The notes: generated from the sequence alone by a model not told the origin. Positions 40,901-52,976 are shown, counted from the stretch's first letter. The stretch: 64,000 nt of DNA from Prorocentrum cordatum (GCA_963575745.1 CAUYUJ010016912.1:22501-86500); one strand, 5' to 3'. Numbers and translations are program-made.

Positions 40901-41560
40901 CACAATGCGAATGGATGGGTGGGAGGGTAGGATGTCGGCCATCTCCCCTCTCCCTCCCCCTTTCCCGATCCGCCTCCCCCCTCCCGCACCTGCCTCTGCC
41001 CTCCAGGGAGGCGTCCCTGGAGGACACCACCACAGGCCTATGGAGGTCCCCGAAGACGCCCCAACGACAAAGAGACTGCACGTTCAAACTTCTAATACCT
41101 CGATCCTCGATTCGAAACGCGATCCAACAACACCATCCAAACTTCAGCATGAAGGGGGTGGTGTGAGGAGCCCGGAACCTCGATCCTGAAAACCCCCAAA
41201 CCTCGAACCTCGGTCCAAACACAACATCCACAATTCAGTAAGGGCGGTGACTTGAGTAGCCCGCCCGAACATCACCGTCCCTCTTGTCCTGGCCGCCCCG
41301 ACCTCTCGGAACCGAGCGGGGACGCGAGCTGGCGGTGGACGGCGCTCCACTCCGCCCACGTTGCCCAAGCGCACACCTGCTGGGAGGGTCGTGTGTCGGG
41401 AGGCGAGCTGCCTTCCCCGCCCCCTCCACTCCCCTCACCTCCTCTCCCCACGCAGCCGGGCAACAGGCGGGATGACGACCTGGAGTTGCTCCGACGTCAT
41501 CCGCAGAAGCCCGCGGAGGCGGAATCACTCATGCTGATACACGACATACCAAATATGTAC
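40901..41560. other. No gene seen
   Basis: Unique-looking sequence with three AACCTCGATCCT/AACCTCGGTCC phrases (41096, 41174, 41209). Open frames lack domain features. Confidence 0.4.
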
Positions 41561-41660
41561 ACAATTTTGTATGTATTTAGTCATTGTTATATGTATGTGT
41601 GTATGTATGTGTATATACAGGTATATATATATATATATAAATATAAATGTCGTGCAGATG
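41561..41660. repeat. AT-rich ATGT/TA microsatellite
   Basis: TATGTATGTGTGTATG and a TA run (41620-41650). It stands out as the most AT-rich patch in a GC-rich window. Confidence 0.9.
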
Positions 41661-42239
41661 CATCGTGGAATGGTGTGGCGATGGGCGAACGCGGTGAATC
41701 ACCACCCTACGACACGCTGGACCCAAAGAGCGCTTGAATGTAACCAGATTCGTAATGCGCGTCAGCGCGGACGAACAAACAACACGGGGGACAACCAACG
41801 CGGTGAGACGACGACATCTGGAACTTCCTGCACAGCTTGGACAGCGAAACGCAGTGAACATGTCAGGGCAGCCATCCAACCATGACATTACGAACACAAC
41901 CACACGAACTATCTACGATGGGTCCAGGCCGCTGGGTGTACAGAGTGGTGGTCATCACATGAGCGGTAATCTGTTTCTCGAGCTTGAACAGAAATTCTTC
42001 CTTGTCGAGGCTAAGGCCTTCACGCCGTACCCGAACGGTTACGGGCGAGCTCCCCAGTGGAGCACGCACGACTCACGCGTTCGCTTCGCTTCGCCCTCTC
42101 CCCTTCCCTCCTCGCTTACACTTTCAAATTGCGAATGCTCTCCTCTCGCCCCTGACTCTGTTCGGAAGACGCTCCGCCCTCTCCGAGTTTGGTTTTAGGC
42201 ACAACATTGGGCATCCATGGACCTTACTATTTGTTTTAA
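41661..42239. other. No gene seen
   Basis: Mixed sequence; the plus-strand frame at 41734-42198 is open but shows no motif or codon pattern that I trust. Confidence 0.4.
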
Positions 42240-42700
42240 CGGACGGATTGCGTTCTGTGTTTCAAAATGGTGCTGCCGCTGCAGCGTTAGCCTCATTTTC
42301 GGATCGGCGCGCTGCTCCCGTCGTTCAGAATGGCGCTCTTCCCCCAACGCAGACCATTTTTCTGGATCCGAGTCTTTCCTCCTCGTTGTCGCCCCCCCTC
42401 CACTCCAGTTCCCACTGCTGCTATTCGTCCTCGTCCTCCTTCTCCTTCCTCATCCTCCCCCCTTTCCTCCTGCTCAATTCCTTCGCCTTCCCGTCGTCTT
42501 CCTGCACCTGCCGCTCCTTGCACTCCAATTTCCGCTGCTGCTGTTCGTCCTCCTCCTCCTCCTTCTTCCTGTTCCTCCTGCACGTCCTCTTGTTCACCCA
42601 CCCCGTCTCCTCCTCCCATGTACGCAGCTCCCGTCATCGGATAGCGCATAGCAGCGTGGCGGCTTTTCGGGATATCCAGGTCCGCTATGACATGTGTCCG
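42240..42700. repeat. Dispersed ~400-bp repeat, copy 2 of 3
   Basis: Best preserved copy, with CTGCAGCGTTAGCCTCATTTT, TTCAGAATGGCGCT, TTTTTCTGGATCC, TCC tracts, ATGTACGCAGCTCC and CCAGGTCCGCTATGACATG. Confidence 0.75.
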
Positions 42701-42889
42701 CGCACGAGTCCGCGTAAACAGAACATCGCCGCAATGGGAAGGTATGTGAGGGACGGATCGGACGTTAGAGATGGCGCGGAAGCCCCTAGCTTGCCATCTC
42801 CCCTCCTCTCTTCTCTCCCCGGACGCTGTCCAAAAAATAGTCGACCATCTCCGCGTATTGTCCTTGACGCGCGCGATTTCAAACATTGG

Positions 42890-43250
42890 TCTTTCCAGAA
42901 TTTGTGTTCACAATCCGATTGTTATCAGTCATTCAAAGCGGCGTTCCCGCTGCAACATTGACCTCATTTTCGTATCGTTGCGCTGCTCCTGTCGTTCAAC
43001 ATGATGCTCTCGCCCCAGCGTGGGCCGCTTTCCTGAGTCTGGTTCCTTCCTCATTGTTGTCGCCCCCCTCTTTTCCCCTCCTCCGCCATCTCCTGGTCCT
43101 CCTGCTCCTCCCGCCCCTTCCACTCCAGTCTCGCTGCTGCTGTTCGTCCTCGTCCTCGTCCTCGTCCTTCTCTTCCTCCTCCTCCTCTGTTTCCTTCATC
43201 CTGCTCCTCCCCCTTCCTGCCGCTTCCGTACCGGAGTGACTACAACTCGA
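42890..43250. repeat. Dispersed ~400-bp repeat, copy 3 of 3
   Basis: Begins TTGTGTTCACAATCCGATTG, has CATTGACCTCATTTTCG and GTTCAACATGATGCT, CGTGGGCCGCTTTCCTGAG, then a TCC tract. About 650 bp after copy 2. Confidence 0.75.
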
Positions 43251-43764
43251 GGCAGGCGGACGAGACGATCAACGACGACAACAAGATCGGCAACAAACGG
43301 CGCCCAGGGGCAAAAATCCTGGCCACGACCAACACGGACAAAGTCGACCCCAAGGAACTCGACAAGCGGACCCCGAAAAAGGGATGAATCACAAGCCACC
43401 ATGTAGCCCAACTGACCCCAAACACGTGAAGTGCATATTGTTGGATCTTGGGGCTTCAAAACACAACGGCTAATCAAACCGAGGGCGGTAGCCAGATCCA
43501 GCATCCAGAGAGCACGTCTCCTGTTCGGTTGTTTTGGTGCACGGCGAAGGAAGATACAGGAGTCCCATCAACAACGCCGCCGAGCGGCATCAATCAGCCG
43601 CTCAATAATTTCGAGCTCGACATCCCATGCAAAAGGCATGAGGAAAGAACGACACCATAACTATTTTAAAGGGGTATGCCCCGCAATATTTTACGATTTC
43701 CAAGAGTTCCCATCCGCAAGGCCCGCCGGCTCATCCATACACTTACCGACGCACGGCTATCTCT
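43251..43764. other. No gene seen
   Basis: Moderate-GC unique-looking sequence. Short frames on both strands show no recognisable domain. Confidence 0.4.
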
Positions 43765-44000
43765 GTCAGCAATGAGCGCGAAGGAAAGAAAACTCGAGTC
43801 TGTGCAATCAGGCTCGAGAGGGAGGAGGAGGAGGAGGAGGAAGAGGAGGAGGAGGAGGAGGAGAAGGAGGAGGAGGAGGAGGCGGAGGAGAAGCAGGAGG
43901 CGGCAGCGGGCAGAGAATGACGGTAATCATTTGCCATGACATGCGCTCACCGCGTCTGGCGTCATTCCGCCACGTGAAGCGGGCCTCCGCCACCGCGACA
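43765..44000. repeat. Direct repeat flanking the GA array, left copy
   Basis: Shares with 44512-44706: GTCAGCAATGAGC/GCCAGCAGTGAGC, GAAAGAAA.CTCGAG, AGGCTCGAG, a GGA tract, GATTTGCCATGA.ATGCGC and CGCGTCTGGC.TC.TT.CGCC. Confidence 0.85.
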
Positions 44001-44094
44001 TTGTGCGCGCGCTGGCGGCAACCTGTCAAGCGCAGGGCGGGCTGGGCCTTTCATGGCACCCGAAAAAGGGGTGGGCAGTATGACCCGACAGAAA

Positions 44095-44136
44095 AGAGAG
44101 AGAGAGAGAGAGTAAGAGAGAGAGAGAGAAAGAGAG

Positions 44137-44179
<43 letters not shown>

Positions 44180-44222
44180 AAGATAGCGAAACACAGAGAG
44201 AGAGAGAGAGAGAGAGAGAAAA

Positions 44223-44263
<41 letters not shown>

Positions 44264-44460
44264 AAGACACAACACCTATACAACAAACACACGGGAGAAA
44301 GAGAGATATAGAGAGAGAGAGAGAGAGAAATAAAAAAGAGAAATAGACATGTAATGAGAGAGAGAGGGAGAGAGAGAGAGAGACAAACAAATAGAGAACG
44401 ACGAATCAAAAGAGAGAGCAGAGCAAGGGCAGAAACAGAAAAAGAGAACGAGAGAGAAGG
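44095..44460. repeat. GA array with interruptions
   Basis: GA repeats interrupted by AAAGAGA, GATAGAG and a short unique island (44268-44292). Confidence 0.95.
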
Positions 44461-44511
44461 AGCTTGCGCATCCCTGGTGACCCAGAGAGCCTAGCGTGTA
44501 CAGCAAACAAC

Positions 44512-44706
44512 AAAACTGTCTCTGCCAGCAGTGAGCACAAACGAAAGAAAGCTCGAGCCTGCGCAGCGAGGCTCGAGGCGGAGGAGGAGGAGGAGCAGGA
44601 GGAGACAGCAACGGTCAAATGATGACGACGGTGATTTGCCATGAAATGCGCCCGCCGCGTCTGGCATCCTTTCGCCGCGCAAAGCGGACATCCGCCGCCC
44701 CTTTCA
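44512..44706. repeat. Direct repeat flanking the GA array, right copy
   Basis: Partner of 43765-44000, same orientation, about 740 bp away. Confidence 0.85.
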
Positions 44707-45204
44707 GCAAATCGCCATGGAGCTCCACGGCGTCCTCTCGGGCAGAGCCGTTTTGCAGTGCACCCAGCCTCGGTGGGGCAGCGTTGCGTGGGGGCGGGAA
44801 GAGGCTGCGAGGGCTGGCGCCGGCATCGTCTGCCTCATGTCACTGTTGCCCCGCAGCTGGCCGCGCCAGCGCCTGTCGCGCATCGCGCATGGCGCGGCGT
44901 CGCCGGCGCCTGCTGGACAGCGGGCGCCAGGCGCGTGCGCCTGCGGATTGTCTTGGGCGGACCGCGGCCTTGTCCGTGCTCGGCGGGCCCCCCCCGTGGG
45001 GTGACCGCCACATGTCGGCCCACTCCCAACCGACTGGTCCCAATCCCAACCTACTGGTACCAATCCCAGTCCGCGCGAAAAGCAACCTGGTCCGAATGCC
45101 AACCGATGGAAGAGAAGCCCACAATAGGGAACAATCTAGAGAGCGGTTCAAGACAAGTGCAAGAACAAAGTGGCACTCCTTATGCCACCGCATGTATTCT
45201 GGAA
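44707..45204. other. No gene seen
   Basis: GC-rich sequence with an ACTGGTCCCAATCCCAACCT-like phrase repeated at 45031-45070. Downstream (minus sense) of the copia fragment, so possibly decayed copia sequence. Confidence 0.35.
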
Positions 45205-45540
45205 GCGAACCCACGTGTCAGAGTTGAAGTGCCGCAAACTCGTGTCCGAATGTGCGCTTCCATGGCGATTCGCCTTCGTCAGGGATCCTTGCGTTATAGC
45301 AAAGACAGAAGTATCGGACAGCATCTGTCCAAAAAGGTGGGGGAAGGCCGGCCTGCATTAGCAGTGCTCGGGCCCCCATCTGAACAATTCCGTTGGATCG
45401 TTCGGCAACAGCCATAAGCTTCTTGTTGCCAAGGATGGTAGGGTCATGTGCAATTGTTAGCTCGATGCACGCACGTGCAAGTTCTCTCGCACCGCCAGTA
45501 TAACAATATTCAAACTTTCCCCTGGGGCTCTGAGGTTAAT
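45205..45540 (-). pseudogene. Copia-type integrase core fragment
   Basis: The minus strand reads GKFEYCYTGGARELARACIE, LTIAHDPTILGNKKLMAVAE, RSNGIVQMGARALLMQAGLP, then PPFWTDAVRYFCLCYNARIP and SPWKRTFGHEF, ending in a stop near 45218. This is the second half of the rve integrase core plus the AGLP-x-x-FW region typical of Ty1/copia polyproteins. The catalytic Glu is present (AERSNG). The second catalytic Asp, expected in the S/T-D-G-A-R-E box, is Gly here. No RT or protease of this element was found in the window, so it is a dead fragment. Confidence 0.7.
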
Positions 45541-46560
45541 CAAAAAGTTGCATACGTGACTCGCAGATTTGTCGTGCACGTCCAAAGAGCGCCTTAAAAA
45601 GCTGCTAAGGAGCGCTGGAGGAAAGGTTCTGCAACTTCGAAATCTTCAACATCTTCTGAACCTACAACAGCGGAGTGGACCAGTTCACCGGGAAATGGAC
45701 CAGTTTACCAGGGAAGGGATTTGTCTAATTTGTGGTGGGGGTCTGACTTGAGCTGTCTTGGAGGGTTCCAGGGGGTCTGGGCAACAGGCCGCCCTCCCAT
45801 TGCTGGTCTTGTGGGGGGGTTCTGAAATTGCTCGTCTCGGAGGGTTGTGACCCTCTTTCTTGTATTACGCAATGTGGAGTACACTCGAACCAAACCCCCT
45901 GGAGCAAAAACAACCCAGAACCAACAAAAACGTGCCGTCTCTTGGGAAGCCGACTGTTACTTGCGCCGCCTTCCGCCAGCCTCCCGCCAGGGAAGATTCC
46001 AACTCCGTCGAGCCTCGAAGGCGGGTCGCTATCTGGAATGCCCCAGCTGTACCTCTCCCTCCTCCGAGAGTGGTCGCGGGCGGGGGAAGCGCGCAGTGCG
46101 GGGAGGCGCCTTGGCCGCCATCGGAAGGCGCGGACCCGGCCGCGCGAGGCTGCCCACCGCGCGAGGCTGCGCCCGGGTCCCGCCCTGCGCTCGGGCCAGA
46201 GGCCGTTGGGGCTGCAAACAAGCGCAGATCAAGTACGGCAATGTCACGTCGCGATGACGTCGGCGTTGGCTTCTGATACCGTGTGGATCGTTCAGCTCCG
46301 ACCGATCGCGGCTGTCTGATACAAGCGCAGATCGCTCGATTGATCTCGCGATTCTGGGCCACTGGCGGCGTTCAACCTTGAACGCCCGCGCTGGGGCCGC
46401 CGCCGCGTCAACGTGGCGCGAACCTGGCATCAATTGTTGCGTGGACCTCCGAAAGACACGCTGTGCCCTGCGATCGGGCAGGCCGCACGGTGCTCGAGAC
46501 TCTGGCCGCCGCACACCGCGCCCACAGCGGCGCCCTCGAAGCTCGTCCTTGGAGGCCTTC
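45541..46560. other. No gene seen; possible copia primer-binding remnant
   Basis: At 46274-46290 the minus strand reads ACGGTATCAGAAGCC, sharing nine bases with the tRNA-iMet-type primer site of copia elements, upstream of the integrase fragment. Frames across 45830-46360 show no domain. Confidence 0.25.
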
Positions 46561-47299
46561 GCGGCGGAGGTCTTGCCTCCGCCTCCTCCGCCTCCTCTTC
46601 CTCCTCCTCCTCCACCGCACCGCAGTCGGGCGCAGCCCAGGTCGCCGCAGGATCTCCCCGAGGCTCGATGGTCCGAGGGGCGTTGCGGTCCCTCGTGGGG
46701 CATCCTGTCCCTCGTGGGGCCTCCTGGAGGTCGAGGGCCCGAGGCGGTGGGCGTACCGCCCTACTGCCCCTCCTCGAGGCTGGAGGCTCCGAGGGGTCGA
46801 GGCTGTGGGCGCTTGCTGGCGCTCGCTGCCCCTGGTGGGCCTCCGGAGGCCTCCGCGGAGGACCTCACTCTCTTTCCGAGACTCTCTGCGGGAGAGCTCC
46901 AGACCTCCGGGGCCTCCGTGGGGGCCGAGATCGGCCCTGCTCCTTGCGTCGCGCCGCACGCCGCGCGGAGAACGCTCTCATCTTCGCGCCGCTCCGGGGG
47001 GAAGATGGGCCCTCCGGCCCAGGCCGCGAGGTGTGGGGCGCAGTCAGCTTCGCGCCCCATGTCGACGGCTTGGGAGCACGCACGCACCGTTTGCCTCTGG
47101 CGGGGAAGAAGAGCCGCCAGTGGACCAGGAGGCAACTCGGGCGCTCCTCCCCAGAGGCGCTTGAAGGAGTACACCTTCCCGAAAAGCTCCCACAGCTAAG
47201 ACGGCGGAGGAGGATCCCAAGAGGTCCCCAGGAGGCGACTCCAGCGACCCCCAGAGCCCGCGCCAGAAGCCCGCATCCACGAGAGGTCTCCAATATTGC
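46561..47299. other. TCC patch and GC-rich imperfect repeats; no gene seen
   Basis: TCC triplets at 46574-46614; then CCTCGTGGGGC and CTCGAGGC/TCGAGGG phrases repeated at 46690-46810. Several overlapping frames are open on both strands, as expected from composition. Confidence 0.4.
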
Positions 47300-48889
47300 A
47301 TGAGAGTGTCCTGCCAAGACCGCCGATTACATATGACCCTGAGATGTCAGCGAGAGCATGTCAATTATGGCGCAATGCTACCTTCGTTGTGGTACAGCTC
47401 TGTCGCCCGCTCCTCCCAAATAGTGTTTCCCTCACTCTTCTTATCAGTATTCGGTCACAGCGGGCCCATCCATATTCCACTAAGCCCCACTAGCCCGTAT
47501 AATGCTGTACTGCATCATCTTATATCCCAGGCATGGACACAACAATCCACCAGACCAGACAAGTCCACGCACGACCAAACCGACCTTACAGTGGGAGAGG
47601 CCCCGAGGGGCAACGGTAAGGGGGGACCAGCTCAGGGGGGGAGCCATTCGCCGGTAGATCGGCGATGGGCCCCCGATGGCAGATCCGCAAGTTCCTGGGC
47701 GGGGAAGGGCTATCGGACCCCTATCGGCGATGAATGGGCGATTGGGGGTTGATGCATTCCCCCCAGGCCCCGAGCCGAACCATCTCTCCCTCACGCTACC
47801 CCTGAGGCCCGAGCAGACCAGGCCAGAGGAGAATTGAGCCAATCCTTGTATCCCCCGCAAGCCAACCTCCGCGGGGTGCGGAGGCGGAGGCACTGGTGCG
47901 ACACGGAGAGCCCCAAGAAGAGAGGAAGAGGCGCAGGAAGGGAGCACGTGGGAAACGAGGAAACTGAGGCATGAGCATAGTACCCCGCAATTGCGGATAA
48001 GAGTGAAGGGGCGGCACAGGGTGGGTCGGGGGTGGGTCACGAAGGGGCGGCGACAACAACCGCAAACAACACACACAACAAACAAACAAGCGTAATTCGG
48101 GCCATGGGATCCCACTTCACTCACGCACTCAGGGATGGTGTAAGGCCGTTCGGCCACCTCCCTCTGACAATCAACATCAATCATAAGGATGGAGGTTTAG
48201 GATGCAAGACCATAGAAACGCGCCCATCCGAAGCGAAACGCGCAAGACTGCGCCAGGATTTCCAAAGGTACCCAAATCATCCCCCATCCTTGCATTGCTG
48301 CCCTGGGAACATCTGCAACGCAAAAGCCAATGATGCGCGCGCCCGCAACTGTCCCCTTTAGCTGGGGAAGACGAAACTGTGCTAAGGATGGAGAACCGAA
48401 GATTGCAAGCTGCCCCCGCGAAGTTGGCCCATCCCTAAAGCCGATCTTGACTGTTCGACAAGGCAATGAAACTTTCGATGCTGGGGAATCGGAGGCCGAT
48501 GAAGAGTGCGTGAAAAAGAGCAGGGTAGAGACAAACTGCTGGTTGGAAGTGCCAGCTCTGCACGCCCAGACGCCCGCAATCAGATGGGACGTGGTCGCGC
48601 ATCGAAAAAGATCAGCACTCTAATTTCGGCACACACGAATTCAACAATACCACACGCGCCCAGACGACGCTGGACCAAAACAAGCTAAACCTTTGTACGC
48701 TGGGCCACGCAAGAAATCAACGAGACACTGGTCGCTGAATGGGCTGGTGGCGGCACGCGATCCTGGAGGCTTCTTGAAGAAGCCTCCGGCAATAAGAAGG
48801 TAGGAGTCCCTCGTACCCTTGTCCCCAAACTGGGTTTGCACATTGGGCTCCTGCTTGGTGTGAGCATCAGTTGGCTGCGATTCCCTGGC
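47300..48889. other. No gene seen
   Basis: Moderate-GC sequence without long repeats. The open frames found lack recognisable motifs and codon bias. Confidence 0.4.
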
Positions 48890-49240
48890 TTGCGCCTAGT
48901 GCCTGCCCGCGGACGATTCGTGAGAGCCCCGTGCGCTGTCTCGCTTTCCGAAGTCTTCGCACGGTGCCCCGGTGCCCGCCCGCACCTGGGCACCCCGTGC
49001 GCTGGCTCATCACTGATGGGTTTGGTGGAGGTGCTCGCCCGTGGGCGCTTCGCGCGCGCCTCGTGCGCTGGCTCGGCTTTCGGATCTGTTGGCAAGTGCT
49101 CGCCCGAGGGAGCTTCGTGGGCGCCTCGTGCGCTGCCTGGGCATTCGGCTGTTCAGCGGGTGCCCGCCGGTGGGCGCCTCGTGCGCTAGCTGCGTGATCT
49201 GGGCTTCAGTCGGGTGCTCGCCCGTGGGCGAATCTGGGCG
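48890..49240. repeat. Degenerate tandem repeat of about 65-75 bp
   Basis: Five imperfect units around GTGCTCGCCCGTGGGCG, CTTCG.GCGCGCCTCGTGCGCTGG and a variable 20-30 bp end. Confidence 0.75.
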
Positions 49241-49619
49241 TTTTTAGATGCACACATAGAGTGCGCAACATAGCTTGCACCATACTCATGTTTTTTCCTG
49301 AAGAGGATTCAGCTCGACTCAGGCCAGACTTAGTGGCAGTTGACCGTCAGTTGACCTTCGTGATTCTTGCGTGTGCAAATGTATTCTGCGCGCTTTCCCC
49401 GTCTTTCGTACCAAACAATTCCATGCCAGCCAAATCCCCTTATGGCTCCCTTTCAAAGGAACACCATGCGGAACACTCACTTTGAAATTCCAAATGCGTT
49501 TCTAAATATCCGCCGACCCCTTGTGGGTCTCCGGGCGTGTGAGATTGTTCCCCCCCCATAACCCCCCCCCCCCCGGGAAACCCAAACTGGCAATTTGACC
49601 CCCCCCCCTCGCCCACTTC
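49241..49619. other. No gene seen; C-runs at the right end
   Basis: Unique-looking sequence to 49540, then several C homopolymer runs (49551-49606) that may be error-prone in sequencing. Confidence 0.5.
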
Positions 49620-50700
49620 GACCCCGGACTGAACTCATATGGGGCGGTCTGGGCTCCACAGGCTCGGCTTGGAGCCTCCCAGGACACCCCCAAGATGGCC
49701 CGAGAGAGCACAACATCGCCAAATGCTCGCTTGCAGATGCCCAAAATGGGCCCAAGACAGCCCATGAAGCCGCCAACACGCTCCAAGACGCCTCCAACAG
49801 GCTAGCGAAGAGAGGCCCAAGAAGCCAACATCGGTCGATTCCTGTGGGAAAACGTATGATTTTGGCATGTACGACTTGTCCTCCTTCATGGCGATGACAA
49901 CGGCCCACGAGGCCGCCAATACCGCCCAAAGAGGGCCAAAGAGACTCCCAAGAGAGCCCCATGATGGCCCAAGAGGGCGCCATGACGGCCCCAGAGGCGC
50001 CCAAGACGGCCTCAGCGTGCCCCAAGACGATTCCAAGAGAGGCCCAAGAGGTGGACCTGGAACCCAGAATTCCAATTTTCCGCTCGAAGAGGCTCCCGGG
50101 AGGCCCAACGATGCCCCCTATAGGCCCCAAGAGGCTCCCAGCAGCCACCCAAAAACAATAAACCCTGGACTGAACTCACCTTGGGCGGTCTGTGCCCCCA
50201 GGCTCGGCCTGGAGCCTCCCAGGACACCCCCAAGATGGCCCGAGAGAGCACAACATCGCCAAATGCTCGCTTGAAGATGCCCAACATGGGCCCAAGACGG
50301 CCCACGAAGCCGCCAACACGCTCCAAGACGCCTCCAACAGGCTAGCGAAGAGAGGCCCAAGAAGCCAACATCGGTCGACTCCTGTGGGAAAGCGCATGAT
50401 TTTGGCATGTACGACTTGTCCTCCTTCATGGCGATGACAACGGCCCACGAGGCCGCCAATACCGCCCCAAGAGGGCCAAAGAGACTCCCAAGAGAGCCCC
50501 ATGATGGCCCAAGAGGGCGCCATGACGGCCCCAGAGGCGCCCAAGACGGCCCCAGCGTGCCCCAAGACGGTTCCAAGAGAGGCCCAAAAAGGGCACCTCG
50601 AACCCAGAATTCAAATTTTCCGCAACGATGCCCCCAATAGGCCCCAAGATGCGCCCAACAGCCAATCAAAAACAATAATAACCCCACCACAGGATCAATT
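49620..50700. repeat. Tandem duplication of a 540-bp CCAAGA-rich unit
   Basis: Copies start near 49620 and 50160; identical landmarks are 540 bp apart (GGAGCCTCCC at 49671 and 50211). Both share CGAGAGAGCACAACATCGCC, GCATGTACGACTTGTCCTCC and long runs of CCAAGAGG/CCAAGACGGCC. It belongs to the CTTGG family seen elsewhere on the other strand. Copies are nearly identical, suggesting recent duplication or selection. Frames on both strands are Trp/Gly/Leu- or Pro/Arg/Gln-rich. Confidence 0.9.
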
Positions 50701-51135
50701 CAGACCCCACACCGGCCCCCAAAAGTCTTCCAATGTGGTTCCCCGAAGCCCGCGAGAAGCGCCCCATCGAGATCCCAACGGACATTCCCGAATTTTCATA
50801 CCAACAGCCCCGGCAAGGTGGCGGGATCGGCCGAAAGGCTGCTTGGCACTGAGGCCAACGAAGCGCTCGCACGAATCGGAACAAGCGAAAGCGTGCAATC
50901 GAGGCCAGCGCAAGGCTCCTCCTTTGCTTTCTCCCCCTCCCCCATCAATCTCTATGGTTTCCTGCCCTCTCCTGCCCCCCCCCCGCCCCCATCGCAAGGC
51001 GCCTCCTTTGCATCCTCCCCTTCCTCCTCAATCGCCAGGGTTCCCCGCCCCCTCCCGCCCCCCGCTCCCCCCCGGACCCGAAATTCGCGCGCTGTCTCGA
51101 GCCTTTCCGCGGATCTCACGCGCGCGCCTTGCATT
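50701..51135. other. No gene seen; C-rich patches
   Basis: CCC(T/C)CC-rich sequence at 50930-51080. It lies beyond the 3' limit of recognisable NLR-3 sequence. Confidence 0.4.
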
Positions 51136-52976
51136 TCAGCGTGCGTCTTTCCAGTGCGCGCGTGGAATGCGGTCCAGCCGTGAACTTCGACTTCGGGGGC
51201 TTCCTCTTGCAGGCGCCGAAGCACTGGTGCGCCTCCGCATTGCGAGCCGTGAGGCCGACTGCAATGCACTCCGCGCGTGACCCTTGCTCTTCCTCGTGAA
51301 GTGCTTACTCTCTTGCTCGGCGCTGGTATGCTGCTGTCGAGAAATCTGCTTCGAGTGCGCCGCGCGCGTCAACGGCCTCTTCGCCCGTTTCGACTCATCC
51401 GCCGCATCTTTCGCGGCAGTGCCCCGCTTCTCGCAACTTCCGCACGCCGCTCCTTCTCCTTTACTCATCCGGTGGTTCCCCACTTGCTTGCGGCTCAAAT
51501 GTCCGGCCTCCCAGAAAGACACCCCGCGCCCGGGCGCGCAGCGCGTCAGCGGCTCCGTTTCCGCCTCTGTTTTCCGTTTTCGATTCCCATACGTTGTAAT
51601 TCGTCCGCAACAGCGCCTACTCCAGATCCTCCGCGCACTTCCGACGCAACCTCTGCCCCGCTGCGTTGTGCTTCTCCTGAGCTTCCAACATCTCCGCCCT
51701 TTCGTCGTGCAGCGACAGGCGCTTGTCGGTCGTGCGTCGCACTGTGCTGACGCTCTCGTTCCACTTCGCGTTGCCGCTCCGCGACTTTTGCTTGGCTTTG
51801 ACATGGCTGCACTTCGCGCAGTACGCTGATCACTCCATTGCGGTGGCTCGAGTGAGAGCTGCTCCGAGGCCTCGAAGATCCTGTCCTGGGGGTTCTCGCG
51901 GAACAGGGCCTCCCAATGGGCGGCGTCCGTCATCATCTGGGACTCCGCGGCCGCAAACAACTCGAGTCTCTTCTCCCCGCAGCGGATGGCCTCCGTCATC
52001 GCGTTCTTGTCCGACCTTGGTGGCCGCGCCTGCGGCTCCATGTCTAGGCCGCCCATGTAACGCCGGAGTGCGAGATGCTGCGGGATGTGGTCTTTCGGGG
52101 GCTGGCCGCGAAGAACTTGAATCCGAGCTGCAAGCGAGACAACACCATTGTACCAGACCGCCCAGTCAAACGCTCCCGTGGGTGCGAACATATCATCGAA
52201 CGCGGACCCTGCCCCATCGTATTGTAATACGTGTAGTCGCCAGCCCCCCCCATGTAGTCGGACTCGCCATATTCTGTTTCGAAATAATCTTACGAGCGAA
52301 TTCTCTGGCCCCTGGCCGTCGACGTTCCCGGGATGCCGTGGGGCCCAATCCGTTCTGTTCGACCTTGCTTCACGTCTTGGTCTGGCGGGCCAGGCCGATG
52401 CCGTCATTGACGCCCGAATGCTCCCTTCCACCGCTGAACCAACTTCTTCGCAGTCGCATGGTACTGCGCGGCCTGCTTGGCCTTGGTCAGCTGCGGCGGC
52501 ACGTGCATGGCCCCGAAGCAAATGTCCAGAGGAGCTCGCTTGACCCTCTCGGCGAGAGCCCGCCCCTGCAGTCCAGCAGGAGAAGCCCACGTACGATGCG
52601 CATGCCTCTCCGAAAACCTGCTCCGAGGGCCGCCGCGCAGCCTGTGGCGGCCGCGGTGTAATGGCTGGCCTGGCCCACTGCCTCCAAGACGACTCGACCC
52701 TCCAGGCGGGAGATCAGCATCTGTTCGCATTGCCTCGCGCGCGCCTCGGTGCCGCGCAGCAGCAAGGCGTCTGCGTTGCGCGTTTGCCTCAGCATTTCCA
52801 CCGTCCTCGTACCTGTAGCCGGATGCGGATTGTAGCCGATGACGCGCAAGAGGCGGGGGGAAGCCATCGGCGGGGGCTGGCTCTCTACTTGGGGCAAGTG
52901 GTGGGCGCTCCTCAGGGGGCTGTCTGCATGTGCGGGGCCATTCTGGCGCCCCTCCAAAACGGATGGGGAGAATGGC
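51136..52976 (-). mobile_element. NLR-3: 5' part of a non-LTR retroelement (endonuclease region only)
   Basis: Starts directly at the GGA array (52977) and is truncated around 51136, before any RT. On the minus strand 52860-52490 reads LLRVIGYNPHPATGTRTVEM, ADALLLRGTEARARQ, ASHYTAAATGCAAALGAGFR, then in another frame PLDICFGAMHVPPQL (52490). In the 52590-51136 frame it reads KDHIPQHLALRRYMGGLDME, EAIRCGEKRLELFAAAESQM and HWEALFRENPQDRIFEASEQ. This is the opening Y/F-N strand, the mid-domain and the D-H-x-P end of an EEP endonuclease, followed by the usual helical linker. Frames break at least three times. The final 200 codons of the frame at 51136 are low-quality, basic sequence. Confidence 0.65.

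Noticed and set aside
46378-47303. Overlapping long frames on both strands
   Set aside because: GC-rich composition opens several frames at once; no motif, splice signal or codon pattern singles one out.
52940-52976. Spliced-leader relic at the NLR-3 5' end (CCCCAGCCATTCT then CCGTTTTGG on the minus strand)
   Set aside because: Suggestive placement, but the match is too weak and split to call; worth rechecking with paralogs.
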